A stretch of DNA of 12,289 bases from CAVQFO01 sp963711725 (GTDB lineage: Bacteria; Pseudomonadota; Gammaproteobacteria; Nitrococcales; Aquisalimonadaceae): the NCBI GenBank assembly GCA_963711725.1, contig CAVQFO010000026.1:1-12289 (forward strand), given 5' to 3'. The notes under the pieces are model-generated. The model saw only the letters and a program-made list of their open reading frames with translations. It was not told the DNA's origin and did no database searches. Every line of letters begins with the position of its first letter. Positions within the stretch are counted from its first letter, which is position 1. A program made the position numbers and the translations under genes. Positions 1 through 7,335 of the stretch are shown piece after piece.

Positions 1-1015
1 TGGCAGGTCAGCCAAGTGCGGCCTGGAGTACCGACCACTGCCACCTTCCTGTGGTTCTGAGAGCAGGCTCGGCCCTGCCCAGGGAGCTCAGGTGCAGCGA
101 GGTTGCGTCGTTGCACCGCCCGCCTACGTCGTCCCCAGTTTGCGATTACGCCTTCCCGGTACGCCGCCGGCCTGCCCCCAGCGGCTCACCGTCTACCTGC
201 TCTGCGAGCCGCTGGCCTTGCTGGAGGGGGCCCCCCCCGGCAGCCGACGACGGCCTGTGGTGAGCGCGTCCCGCCGGCCGTCGGCTCGTCTGTCGCTGGT
301 GCAAATCGGCGTACGCACCGCCAGCACAGCGGTATGTTGTTCCGTGCCTAGTTAAGTGCCCTGGCCACGGCCGCCGTCCCGGCTACCTGCGCGCCTGTTG
401 CTGATCACCCACCCGCTGGCGGCCGAGAACTCGGGAACGCCATCAGCATGGCTGCCTCCGCAGCCCTTCACGTTCGCTCCTCAGTGACAGCGGCGGGGTG
501 AGCTATGTGGTCCACGCCTCCGACGCCGTGCCCAGCGACTAGCAGAACCCTGGCGACCTGATGTGCAACGACGACTTCTCCCGCAGCTGGATCACTCGAG
601 GGCCCCGAGTCGGCGAGGCCGGGATTGCTTGCGGCGCCAATGGCCTCGTCCTCGCCGCGGAATCAGCTCCAAATTGATCCAGGCGGTCGACCGCGACGTC
701 GGCAACGCCTAGCCTGTGCTTTGGACGACGTCGGCATCGACAGCGGCACCAAGCCATCGCACTTGACCGTCAGCGTCTGCTACCAGGACCAGGCCAACGC
801 GCGCCACTGCGGCGACGGCATTCCACGGGCGTCCCCCGAAAAGCCAAGGCTAGCGCGCACTGGCCGGGGCCGGGCGGTGGATCGCTAACAACCGATCTCA
901 GCGGGCTCGACCGCCATCGCGAGGGTGGAATCCATCGCCCTGAACGGCCGCGCCCTCAACGACGGCCGCGCCCGGTCCGGGGCATCCATCTCATTCTGCG
1001 AAGCGAGAAACAACC
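1..1015 (+). other. Degraded or error-rich coding-like DNA with no assignable gene
   Basis: No frame stays open for more than about 90 codons and no family is recognisable. Short plus-strand stretches look protein-like before they break: GGVSYVVHASDAVPSD ending at a TAG near 540, then NPGDLMCNDDFSRSW, ISSKLIQAVDRDVGNA ending near 711, and LTVSVCYQDQANARHCGDG around 762-820. The last two lie in different frames, which fits one longer, cysteine-containing, perhaps secreted protein broken by indels. A run of five G followed by eight C lies at 226-238. The gene just downstream shows the same pattern of frame jumps and can be reassembled, so this region may be the remains of a neighbouring gene of the same cluster. 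I see no RNA gene, promoter or terminator here that I can support. Confidence 0.35.
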
Positions 1016-1564
1016 ATGAACCGGCAAATCCTTTCTCCGAAACCCCGGCCTGCTGCTATGCCTGTGCGCAGCATTCCCCGCCACGGCACCGCCGGCCCCC
1101 TGGACCGCCAGGACCTCGGCCGGCCCGCCAACCCCGTCCGCCAACGACATGCTGCGGATACCCGGCGTGATCGGCATGACCTATCGCGAGGCGACCCTCA
1201 CGCTGCGACAGCGGGCTAATCCCCGCGTCCACATGATCCGCCACAAGGTGACCAATACACCGGCCAGGAAGGGCTGGTGGTGAACAAAGCCCGCTGGGCG
1301 GAGGCGTCGCGCTGCTGGGCTCCAGCGTAAGCATCGCGTCTACTCGCCCAACGGCCTTTCGCTCGCCCTACCGGACAACACACATGCCGCCGCCGGCCAC
1401 GGATCAACCGCGGCGATCACCGCCGGACCAGTCCCCTCCGCCCGCCGATTCGTCGGCACCGGCCTATGCCCCGCCAAGCGATCGGCAGCCAGCAACCGGA
1501 TTCCGGGGTCGACGACCAGGGCTGGCAGCCACCGCCGCGGGACAACAACGCGACATCCCAGTAA
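1016..1564 (+). pseudogene. Secreted PASTA-domain protein, reading frame broken by several indels
   Basis: Splicing frames gives a coherent secreted protein. It starts MNRQIL at 1016. A jump of one base near 1034-1038 leads into a hydrophobic signal-peptide stretch (NPGLLLCLCAAFPATAPPAPW). Next comes a PASTA-type repeat, IPGVIGMTYREATLTLR at about 1157-1210, followed in other frames by EGLVVNK and then GGVALLGSSVSIA (about 1290-1335), the usual order of a PASTA domain (PGV-G-EA...GLVV...G--V---V). A proline-rich tail reaches VDDQGWQPPPRDNNATSQ and stops at TAA 1562-1564. PASTA domains bind peptidoglycan fragments or act as spacers in cell-wall proteins. Here no kinase or penicillin-binding domain is attached. 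At least four frame changes are needed. They could be sequence errors or true decay. The next gene starts 49 bp downstream. Confidence 0.55.
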
Positions 1565-1613
1565 CCAGGCGCAGCCGGCTCGGCTCCGCCCACAAAAGCA
1601 ACGGAGTGACGTC

Positions 1614-2315
1614 ATGACCACCGAAACACAAGCTCAGGAACAGACCAACGAGGCGTCCGCACCAGCGTCCATCATCGACAACTGGCTGCGGGTCATCACC
1701 CGGCCGGCGGAATTCTTCCGCGACATGAACGCGCGAGGGCGGCTTCAACGCGCCGCTGATCTTCATGGTGCTGACCGGCGTGGCCGCCGGGCTGGTGCGG
1801 GCCGTGCTGATCCTGGTCGGCCTGGGCCACGGCGGCTCATCGGTGGGCACGGCTCTGGCCTCCATCATCGTGGTGCCGATCCTGGTGGCCATCTTCGGCT
1901 TCCTGGGCGCCGGCATCCTTTACCTGATCTGGCGCGCCATGGGCTCGGATCGTGATTACGAAACGGCCTACCGCTGCACCGCCTACGGCTCGGCCATCTC
2001 GCCGCTGACCCAACTGCTGCTGGCCATTCCCTACCTGGGCGCGCTAGCCGGCCTCGTTTCGTGGACGCTTATTCTGATCACCGCCAGCACCGAAGTACAC
2101 GCCATCGCCCGGCCCAGGGCGCTGAAGGTATTCGGCGCCATCGCGGTGGTGCTGGCCATTCTCAGCGTAGGCTCCGAGATGGCCGCCCGCCGATGGAGGC
2201 CAGTCTGGCCAACATGCAATCCCAGTTTCAGTCCGGAAACGGCCAGCCCAAGGACGCCGCCCAGGCCATGCAACAGTTCGGCAGCATGCTCCAAAAGATG
2301 GGCAAGGCCGCCTAG
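1614..2315 (+). CDS. Yip1-family multi-pass membrane protein (two frameshifts)
   Basis: ATG 1614 is preceded by GGAG at 1603-1606 with a 7-base spacer. The protein begins with a soluble Gln/Ala-rich segment, then NWLRVITRPAEFFRDMN, which is typical of the cytoplasmic lead-in of bacterial Yip1 (PF04893) proteins ('P..ff..m...gg...Pl.f'). Four or five hydrophobic segments follow: near 1762-1830, 1852-1935, 1990-2085 and 2125-2170. The tail is hydrophilic and Gln/Met-rich (SLANMQSQFQ...MQQFGSMLQKMGKAA), stopping at 2313-2315. The frame changes near 1735 (GCGAGGGCGG, where one extra G would explain it) and near 2195 (CGCCGATGG, one base short). Reassembled length is about 233 aa, usual for the family. 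The function of bacterial Yip1 proteins is poorly defined; the family is named for a eukaryotic Golgi/ER protein. The signal-peptide gene at 2369 follows 53 bp later on the same strand. Confidence 0.7.
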
Positions 2316-2368
2316 AAGGATCAGCAATAGCCCGCGGCCTCGCCGCAAACTGACTGAGGTTCAAGACC

Positions 2369-2886
2369 ATGAACAAGATCGGCCGCGCCACCATTCTCGG
2401 CACATTGCTCGCCCTGGCGACGAGTGTTGCCGCCGTACCCTACGCGCCCAAACCTCCGCTCAATGACCTTGGTCGGCAAATGGCCGAGGCCATGAAAAAG
2501 GCCGGGCAGAAACCGCCGGACATGATCCCGGACGCGGATACCGTGACCCTACCGGCCTACCCCGGAGTTATGTCGTGATGACCATGATTCCCCAGGACAA
2601 CAACGGCATGTTGCCCGCCATCACCCTGGTAAGCACGGACCCGGTGGGAAAGGTCTTTGACTGGTACAAGGCCCATATCCACCGCAAAGGCTGGACCTCG
2701 GACCCCAAGATGCACATGGTTCGAGTGCCGGGATGGAAGCTCTACAAGACGGCCGTCACCCCGCATGTGTGGATTCGTAAAATGAAGAAAGGCGGGGGCC
2801 TGCTGACCCTGTACGACGTGCCGGGTGCGCAGACCATCATCACCGTCACTTACAAACCGCGCGGCACCTCGGGTAAAAGCAAATGA
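2369..2886 (+). CDS. Secreted protein of unknown function with YPG...KV..WY element (one frameshift)
   Basis: ATG 2369 has GAGG at 2356-2359 upstream. The first 22 residues form a clear signal peptide (KIGRATILGTLLALATSVAA). The mature part runs to LPAYPGVMS, where this frame hits TGA 2576-2578. Another frame continues at once as MTMIPQDNNGMLPAITLVST, then DPVGKVFDWYKAHI, and ends GKSK at TGA 2884-2886. I read this as one gene of about 172 aa with a one-base slip near 2570-2578. The second half has no signal or start region of its own, and the next gene has the same order of elements (YPG, then beta-strand, then P..KV..FY) in one chain. The alternative is two genes coupled by a TGATG overlap. 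The 3' end overlaps the next gene by ATGA (2883-2886). I do not recognise a named family. Confidence 0.6.
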
Positions 2887-3885
2887 TGTCCTTCATTCAA
2901 CGAAGCCTTCACAAGGCCATATTCGCCGCCCTGCTGATTGCCACCCAGGCCTCGGCAGCGGGCCTGCTTGCGCCGGTCTATCCCGGCGCCGTTGCGGACC
3001 CTAACGCCGGCGACATCACCGTGCGGGTCTTTCTTCAGCAAAGCCCCTCTCGACAAGGTCAAGGCGTTCTACACCGCGCGCGTCGGGAAGATGATGCCGG
3101 GGTCGGATATCGAGAGCGACGCCAAACAGTTCAACTGTCCGGCCGACCAGGAAGTACCCTGTTATGCCGCCGAGGTCATGGACCAGAGCCAGGTCGCCCG
3201 CCAGCTCCGCGACATGACCCAAGCCAAGGTCGTGGGCGTCATGATTCAAGGCAAGGCCCGGCGCAAGGACCAGCCGCCGCCCGCCAGCGGGGACAAAGGC
3301 GACGATGCCCTGGGCCGTCGGCTGGCGCAGATGCAGCAGCGGGACATCAACACGATGAACCGGGAAATCGATAGCCAGATGACCCCGGCCGACCGGAAAA
3401 TCGCGGCCATGTCCGATCTCTTCGACGGACTGAGAGCGAGGTCGGCGCGGCCGCCACACCAAGCAGGAGCTACTGGCGCGTATAAACGCTATCAGGGCCT
3501 GGAAACCGCCTGGTTCCCTACCGTCAAGGGGCCGAACGGGCAACGCGAATCCTACGATCAGTTGAAACTGACGCACCTCAAGGCTTCCATCTCCAAAAAC
3601 ACGCAAACTGCCGTTGCGCCCGCCGCGGCCAGCGGCCAAGACATGGCGGCGCTGGCCAAAAAGATGCAGGCCGCCGTGCAAGCCGGCCGCATGGACGAGG
3701 TTCAGGCGCTGGAGCGACAAATGCAGAGCCAGATGCAGCAACAACCGGCCCAGAGCGAGGCTGCTCGTGAAGCCGTGACCAAGGACCACTGGAACCAGTG
3801 GATGGCGTTCCTCCGCGATTTGCGCGCCCATGCGTATCGCACCCGGATCTGGATCAATACGCCCCCCAAGTCCTGGGGTTACTAA
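2883..3885 (+). CDS. Secreted protein of unknown function, paralogue-like to its upstream neighbour (frameshifted)
   Basis: The start ATG 2883 overlaps the upstream stop as ATGA, so translation is probably coupled. ATG 2886 is a possible alternative. Residues 1-22 are a signal peptide (SFIQRSLHKAIFAALLIATQ, then ASA). Next comes LLAPVYPGAVADPNAGDITV and, after a one-base slip near 3035-3048, SKAPLDKVKAFYTARVG. This matches the YPG...KV..WY layout of the gene before it. The middle is rich in Gln and charged residues. A second disturbed patch lies at 3430-3485: reading across the three frames gives SEVGAAATTKQELLARYKRY, so two or three indels cancel out there. The C-terminal half has predicted helices (LAKKMQAAVQAGRMDEVQAL) and ends PPKSWGY at TAA 3883-3885. 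Reassembled length is about 334 aa. No enzyme motif is visible; a periplasmic structural or binding role is only a guess. Confidence 0.6.
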
Positions 3886-3923
3886 TATTTAAGTACCCTT
3901 CGTCATTGCTCGCGGAGAACTCG

Positions 3924-3974
3924 ATGAACGCGCGAACCGAAACGCATAGCCCACGGGAGGGTGCCGGCAAGTGA
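3924..3974 (+). CDS. Possible 16-codon leader peptide overlapping the next start
   Basis: ATG 3924 has GGAG at 3914-3917, six bases upstream. It opens a short frame, MNARTETHSPREGAGK, that stops at TGA 3972-3974. Its stop overlaps the GTG start of the large regulator (GTGA, 3971-3974). The regulator's own ribosome site, GGGAGG at 3955-3960, lies inside this small frame. That layout is the one expected for translational coupling between a leader and its gene. No run of a single amino acid is present that would suggest classic attenuation. It may be a chance ORF. It lies in the 85-bp gap after 3885, which also holds an AT-rich stretch (TAATATTTAAG, 3883-3893) that could contain a promoter -10, with no convincing -35. 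Confidence 0.3.
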   Translation: MNARTETHSPREGAGK

Positions 3975-6900
3975 CCAGCGACCGCCAGCACCGGCGTTCG
4001 GCCGCGGCCTCGCTTGCCAAGTTCACCCCGCCCACCGTGGGGGAGGACATACTGCCCCGACCGCGCCTGTTCCGCCGAATTGACAAGGCGTTCGCAAGCA
4101 ACCGCCTGGTTTGGGTGGATGGCCCCGCCGGCGCCGGCAAGACCATGCTGGCGGCCAGCTACACCGCCGCAACGGGCAGCGCCGTCGCCTGGACGAAGCT
4201 GGATGCGGCGGATAGCGACCCAGCCGCCTATTTCCAATCCCTGTCCAAGGCATTGCCCGCGACCAGTGAAGGCCGACTGCCCGCTTTCGATGGCCGCATC
4301 CAACAAGACCCGGTTGCATTCGCTCGCCGGTTTTTTGGAACGCTGTTCGCCTGCCTGCCACCCGGCGGCATTCTGATTCTGGACGACCACCAGGAAGCCG
4401 GTCAGGGCCAACTGACGGAGCAGTTGATCGCCGTCGCGGCCGAGATCCTGCCGCCGGACCGCCACCTGCTGGTACTGAGCCGTCTCTCTCCCCCAACAAC
4501 CCTGGCCGAATCCGGCGGCCGCGTGGAACGCCTCGATTGGGACGCGCTGCGCCTTAACAAGAACGAAGCCGTGGCTTTGGCCAAGCTGCGTGCCGCGGAC
4601 TCATCCGCGGTTCCCGAACAGCTCAACCACCGCGTTCACGGCTGGGTCGCGGGGCTGGTGTTGCTGCTCCAAGCGGCGGGCGCCGGGTTGGCCGATGCCA
4701 ACGCCGGCGTCGCGCCCGAGACCGTGAACGACTACTTCACCGCCGAAGTCCTGCAATCCACCGATGATGAGCGCCTGGCAATCCTGGGCCCTCTCTCACT
4801 ACTGCCCCAATTCACCGTGCCCCAGGCCACCGAGCTGACCGGCCACCCAAAGGCGGCGCGGTTGGTCGCCGACCTACAAGCCCAGGGGTATTTCGTAACC
4901 CGTCACGAATCACCGGGGCATCAGGCATCATTTCAATTCCATCCGCTATTCCGGCAGTTTCTGCGCGATCGCATGGACCAGGCCTTCGGCCCCGAGCAAC
5001 TCAACCAGGTCCAGCGAATAGCCGCAGCAGTGGCCGCCAAATCGGATGACCTCGACACCGCCTTGGACCTCTACGTGCAAGCCAGCGCCCCGGAGGAGGC
5101 GCAGGCGCTGATACTGGAACATGCCGAGAACCTGATCGAGACCAGCCGCAATGCAACTCTGCTGCGCTGGCTGGATCGCCTCCCGGAGTCGCGGTTGCAC
5201 GCCAACCCCTATCTGCTGCTGTGGCGTGGAGCCGCACGGGCACCCATGGATGCCGCGGCCAGCCGCGCCAGCCTGGAACCCGCCTACGACGGTCTGAGAG
5301 CCGCGGGCGACGACACTACAGCATTGCTCGCCTTATGCGTCGTCGTGGAAGGCATGGTCTATGAATGGGGCGACATGCACCGCTTGGACCGTTGGATCAC
5401 CGCCTATGCCGAATTGGCCCCAGCCGCAGCCCACGTGCCCACATCGTTGGCTCCCCGCGTCATCGTCGCCATGTTCTCCGCCATGGCCTACCACCGGCCT
5501 CACGACCCGACCATGGATGATTGGGCAGCCCAGGCGCGTGACGTTTTCCAGCGCGCACCCGATGCCGTTACCCGCGTACTTATCGCCAACCAGCTATCCA
5601 TCTTCTACGCCTTCATGCGCGGCGACATGGCGCTGGCCTCCGTGTTCCTGGACGCCATCCGGGTGGAGGCCGAACAGTTCGATCCGCCCGGCTTTGCCAC
5701 CGTCGCCTTCGAAACCCTGAGTGGCGTGATTGGCCTATGGAACGACGGCTCTCACGGCCAAGCCGCTCAGTCCATCCAGCGCGCGCTGTCCTTGGCCGAT
5801 GAATCCGGTTTTCATCTGATGGATTTCCTGGCCTGCGCTTGCGGGGCCTGGATCGCCATCTCCGCGCGCGACCTGGAGGAGGCTGATCGTTATCTCCAGC
5901 GCCTGAGCGCGACACCGGGTCACGAAGCACCGTTGAACCAATGCGTGCTCCACGACACCCGCGCCATCCGTCATCTCCACGCCGGCCGGCTGGACCAGGC
6001 CCGGGCCGAAGTGGGGCTGAGCCTGGACTTGGCCAACCGCGGCGGCATGCCCTACGCGAAAGCCGCCTGTCTGCTGACCGCATCCCGCATCAGCAGCCTG
6101 CGCGGCGAATACGACGGCGCCGCCCAATACCGCGCAGAGGCCCGGGCCATCGCCCGCGCCATGGACAACAAGTTCATCGAACATCATCTGCGCTGGTTCG
6201 AAGCAGCGGATTTGTACGCCCGCCGGGAACACGAGGCCGCTCGGAAAGCGCTGGCGGACGCCCTGTCCCTGGGACAAGGGTTCTTCGCCAACCTCTGGCT
6301 GGATCAGGACACACTGGCGGAACTCTGTACCCTGGGCCTTGAGGCCGGTTTCGATACCGCTCATATGCGCCGGTTGGTGCTGCGGCATCATCTCAAGGCG
6401 CCCGGCCAAGCCAGCACCGTGGCGAACTGGCCGTTTCGGCTGCGCATCCACGCCTTGCGTGGCCTGGACGTAAAGATCCTCACCGACAACGGCTACCGCC
6501 CGATTCCCTTGCGGGGCAGAACCGGCCAGTTGCTGGAGGCCCTGGTACGGATGGGCGGAGACAACGTGCCCCAGGAGGCGCTTACCGATCTTCTCTGGCC
6601 GGAAGCCGAGGGCGATGCCGCCCGCCGCAGCTTCGACACCACTCTGCACCGCCTGCGCCGATCACTGGATGATGACCAACTCATCGGCTTGGAGGGGGGG
6701 CGTCTGTCCCTCGATGCGGGCTATTGCTGGACCGATGTGGGCTCCGCGGAGCTCGCCGCGGAAGAGGCGGTCCGGGCCATGCGCACCGAAGCCCCCACCG
6801 AAGCACTGGCGACAGTCACCAGTCGGCTGCTCGCGTTGACTGTGGACATCGAACCCACCGGCGCTCCGCACCACCTGCAAGGACAGGATCGGCAATTCCG

Positions 6901-7180
6901 GCGACACGTCCGCCGCACCCTGGACCAACTCGGCCAATACTGGGCCGGCCGCAAAGACTGGCAACAAGCCATCAACACGCTCGAGGAAGCCGTGCGCATC
7001 GACCCCACCGCGGAATCGGCCTACGTGCATCTGATGGAAGCCTACCTGGTTCAAGGGCTCAGTGCCGAAGCGCTGTCGGCCTACCAATTATGCCAACACC
7101 ATCTGCAGTCGGAATTCGGTATCGACCCGGGCCCCGAACTGCAAGCGCTACGCGGGCAGATAACGGGAAGCCGAGGCTGA
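3971..7180 (+). CDS. STAND ATPase / TPR transcriptional regulator with C-terminal SARP-like BTAD module
   Basis: GTG 3971 is chosen for GGGAGG at 3955-3960; the protein has 1069 aa and no frame breaks. Residues 20-45 (LPRPRLFRRIDKA) are the lead-in found in MalT/LAL proteins. Walker A is GPAGAGKT (51-58), Walker B GILILDDH (133-140), and LLVLSR (166-171) fits the sensor strand. Residues about 200-340 are the STAND helical and winged region, followed by roughly 450 residues of TPR-like helices. From about 820 the chain changes: a winged helix of OmpR/SARP type (VPQEALTDLLWPEAEGDAAR, then RSFDTTLHRLRRSL), then a BTAD domain (912-1067; DWQQAINTLEEAVRIDPTAE, then QLCQHHLQSEFGIDPGPELQ). MalT-like proteins normally end in a LuxR HTH, and SARPs carry this module at the N-terminus, so the order is unusual. 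The likely role is a ligand-gated transcription activator; the ligand is unknown. Confidence 0.9.
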   Translation: MTSDRQHRRSAAASLAKFTPPTVGEDILPRPRLFRRIDKAFASNRLVWVDGPAGAGKTMLAASYTAATGSAVAWTKLDAADSDPAAYFQSLSKALPATSEGRLPAFDGRIQQDPVAFARRFFGTLFACLPPGGILILDDHQEAGQGQLTEQLIAVAAEILPPDRHLLVLSRLSPPTTLAESGGRVERLDWDALRLNKNEAVALAKLRAADSSAVPEQLNHRVHGWVAGLVLLLQAAGAGLADANAGVAPETVNDYFTAEVLQSTDDERLAILGPLSLLPQFTVPQATELTGHPKAARLVADLQAQGYFVTRHESPGHQASFQFHPLFRQFLRDRMDQAFGPEQLNQVQRIAAAVAAKSDDLDTALDLYVQASAPEEAQALILEHAENLIETSRNATLLRWLDRLPESRLHANPYLLLWRGAARAPMDAAASRASLEPAYDGLRAAGDDTTALLALCVVVEGMVYEWGDMHRLDRWITAYAELAPAAAHVPTSLAPRVIVAMFSAMAYHRPHDPTMDDWAAQARDVFQRAPDAVTRVLIANQLSIFYAFMRGDMALASVFLDAIRVEAEQFDPPGFATVAFETLSGVIGLWNDGSHGQAAQSIQRALSLADESGFHLMDFLACACGAWIAISARDLEEADRYLQRLSATPGHEAPLNQCVLHDTRAIRHLHAGRLDQARAEVGLSLDLANRGGMPYAKAACLLTASRISSLRGEYDGAAQYRAEARAIARAMDNKFIEHHLRWFEAADLYARREHEAARKALADALSLGQGFFANLWLDQDTLAELCTLGLEAGFDTAHMRRLVLRHHLKAPGQASTVANWPFRLRIHALRGLDVKILTDNGYRPIPLRGRTGQLLEALVRMGGDNVPQEALTDLLWPEAEGDAARRSFDTTLHRLRRSLDDDQLIGLEGGRLSLDAGYCWTDVGSAELAAEEAVRAMRTEAPTEALATVTSRLLALTVDIEPTGAPHHLQGQDRQFRRHVRRTLDQLGQYWAGRKDWQQAINTLEEAVRIDPTAESAYVHLMEAYLVQGLSAEALSAYQLCQHHLQSEFGIDPGPELQALRGQITGSRG

Positions 7181-7227
7181 AGGGACGCGCACGGCGATTC
7201 GGACCAACGGTAGCCAAGCGGCACTTA

Positions 7228-7246
7228 CTGTAAGACGTCTGTAAGA
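7228..7246. promoter_or_regulatory. Direct repeat CTGTAAGA x2 on an 11-bp period: candidate SARP-type operator
   Basis: CTGTAAGA occurs at 7228-7235 and again at 7239-7246, so the 7-mer CTGTAAG is repeated after a 4-bp spacer, one helical turn apart. SARP regulators such as ActII-ORF4 and DnrI are known to bind heptamer direct repeats with this 11-bp period just upstream of a -10 element. Here CAAAAT (7257-7262) could serve as a weak -10. The gene ending 48 bp upstream encodes a protein with a SARP-like module. The first copy also lies in the palindrome CTTACTGTAAG (7224-7234), and AGACGTCT (7233-7240) spans the spacer. That this is a binding site is inference. Confidence 0.4.
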
Positions 7247-7262
7247 ACCCATCTTTCAAAAT

Positions 7263-7284
7263 CGAAAGCGATTGCGAAAACGAT
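7263..7284. repeat. Tandem 10-bp repeat CGAAAGCGAT / CGAAAACGAT
   Basis: Two nearly identical 10-mers (nine of ten bases equal) lie at 7263-7272 and 7275-7284, period 12 bp. The second runs into GATAAT (7282-7287), a good -10 hexamer, though no -35 hexamer sits at the right distance. The repeat may be a second regulator site or an UP-like element controlling the sigma-54 activator gene 50 bp downstream. Confidence 0.35.
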
Positions 7285-7287
7285 AAT

Positions 7288-7319
7288 CCGGGCACGGCAA
7301 CGAGAAGCCGCGAGCCCGG
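7288..7319 (+). promoter_or_regulatory. GC-rich stem-loop in the leader of the sigma-54 activator gene
   Basis: CCGGGC (7288-7293) pairs with GCCCGG (7314-7319), and inside it CGGC (7295-7298) pairs with GCCG (7307-7310) around an 8-base loop. The asymmetric bulge is A against CGA. The hairpin ends only four bases before the ribosome site GAGGG (7324-7328), so it could limit translation or stabilise the mRNA. There is no U-tract, so it is not an intrinsic terminator. Confidence 0.4.
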
Positions 7320-7335
7320 AAACGAGGGTAGACGA

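Noticed and set aside
2369..2886. Two separate genes coupled by TGATG at 2576-2580
   Set aside because: The second piece lacks a signal peptide although the neighbouring one-chain protein shows the same element order, so one gene with a slip fits better. It remains possible.
3016..3831. 271-codon open frame on the minus strand
   Set aside because: It is a shadow of the secreted protein gene on the plus strand. It is longer than the individual plus-strand pieces only because those are frameshifted.
5735..6649. 304-codon open frame on the minus strand
   Set aside because: It is a shadow of the TPR part of the STAND regulator, caused by high GC at third positions.
7282..7287. GATAAT as the -10 of a sigma-70 promoter
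   Set aside because: No -35 hexamer is visible at 16-18 bp spacing; noted only as part of the tandem repeat.
7288..7319. Stem-loop as an intrinsic terminator of the STAND regulator gene
   Set aside because: No T-run follows, and the hairpin lies next to the ribosome site of the next gene, so a leader role is more likely.
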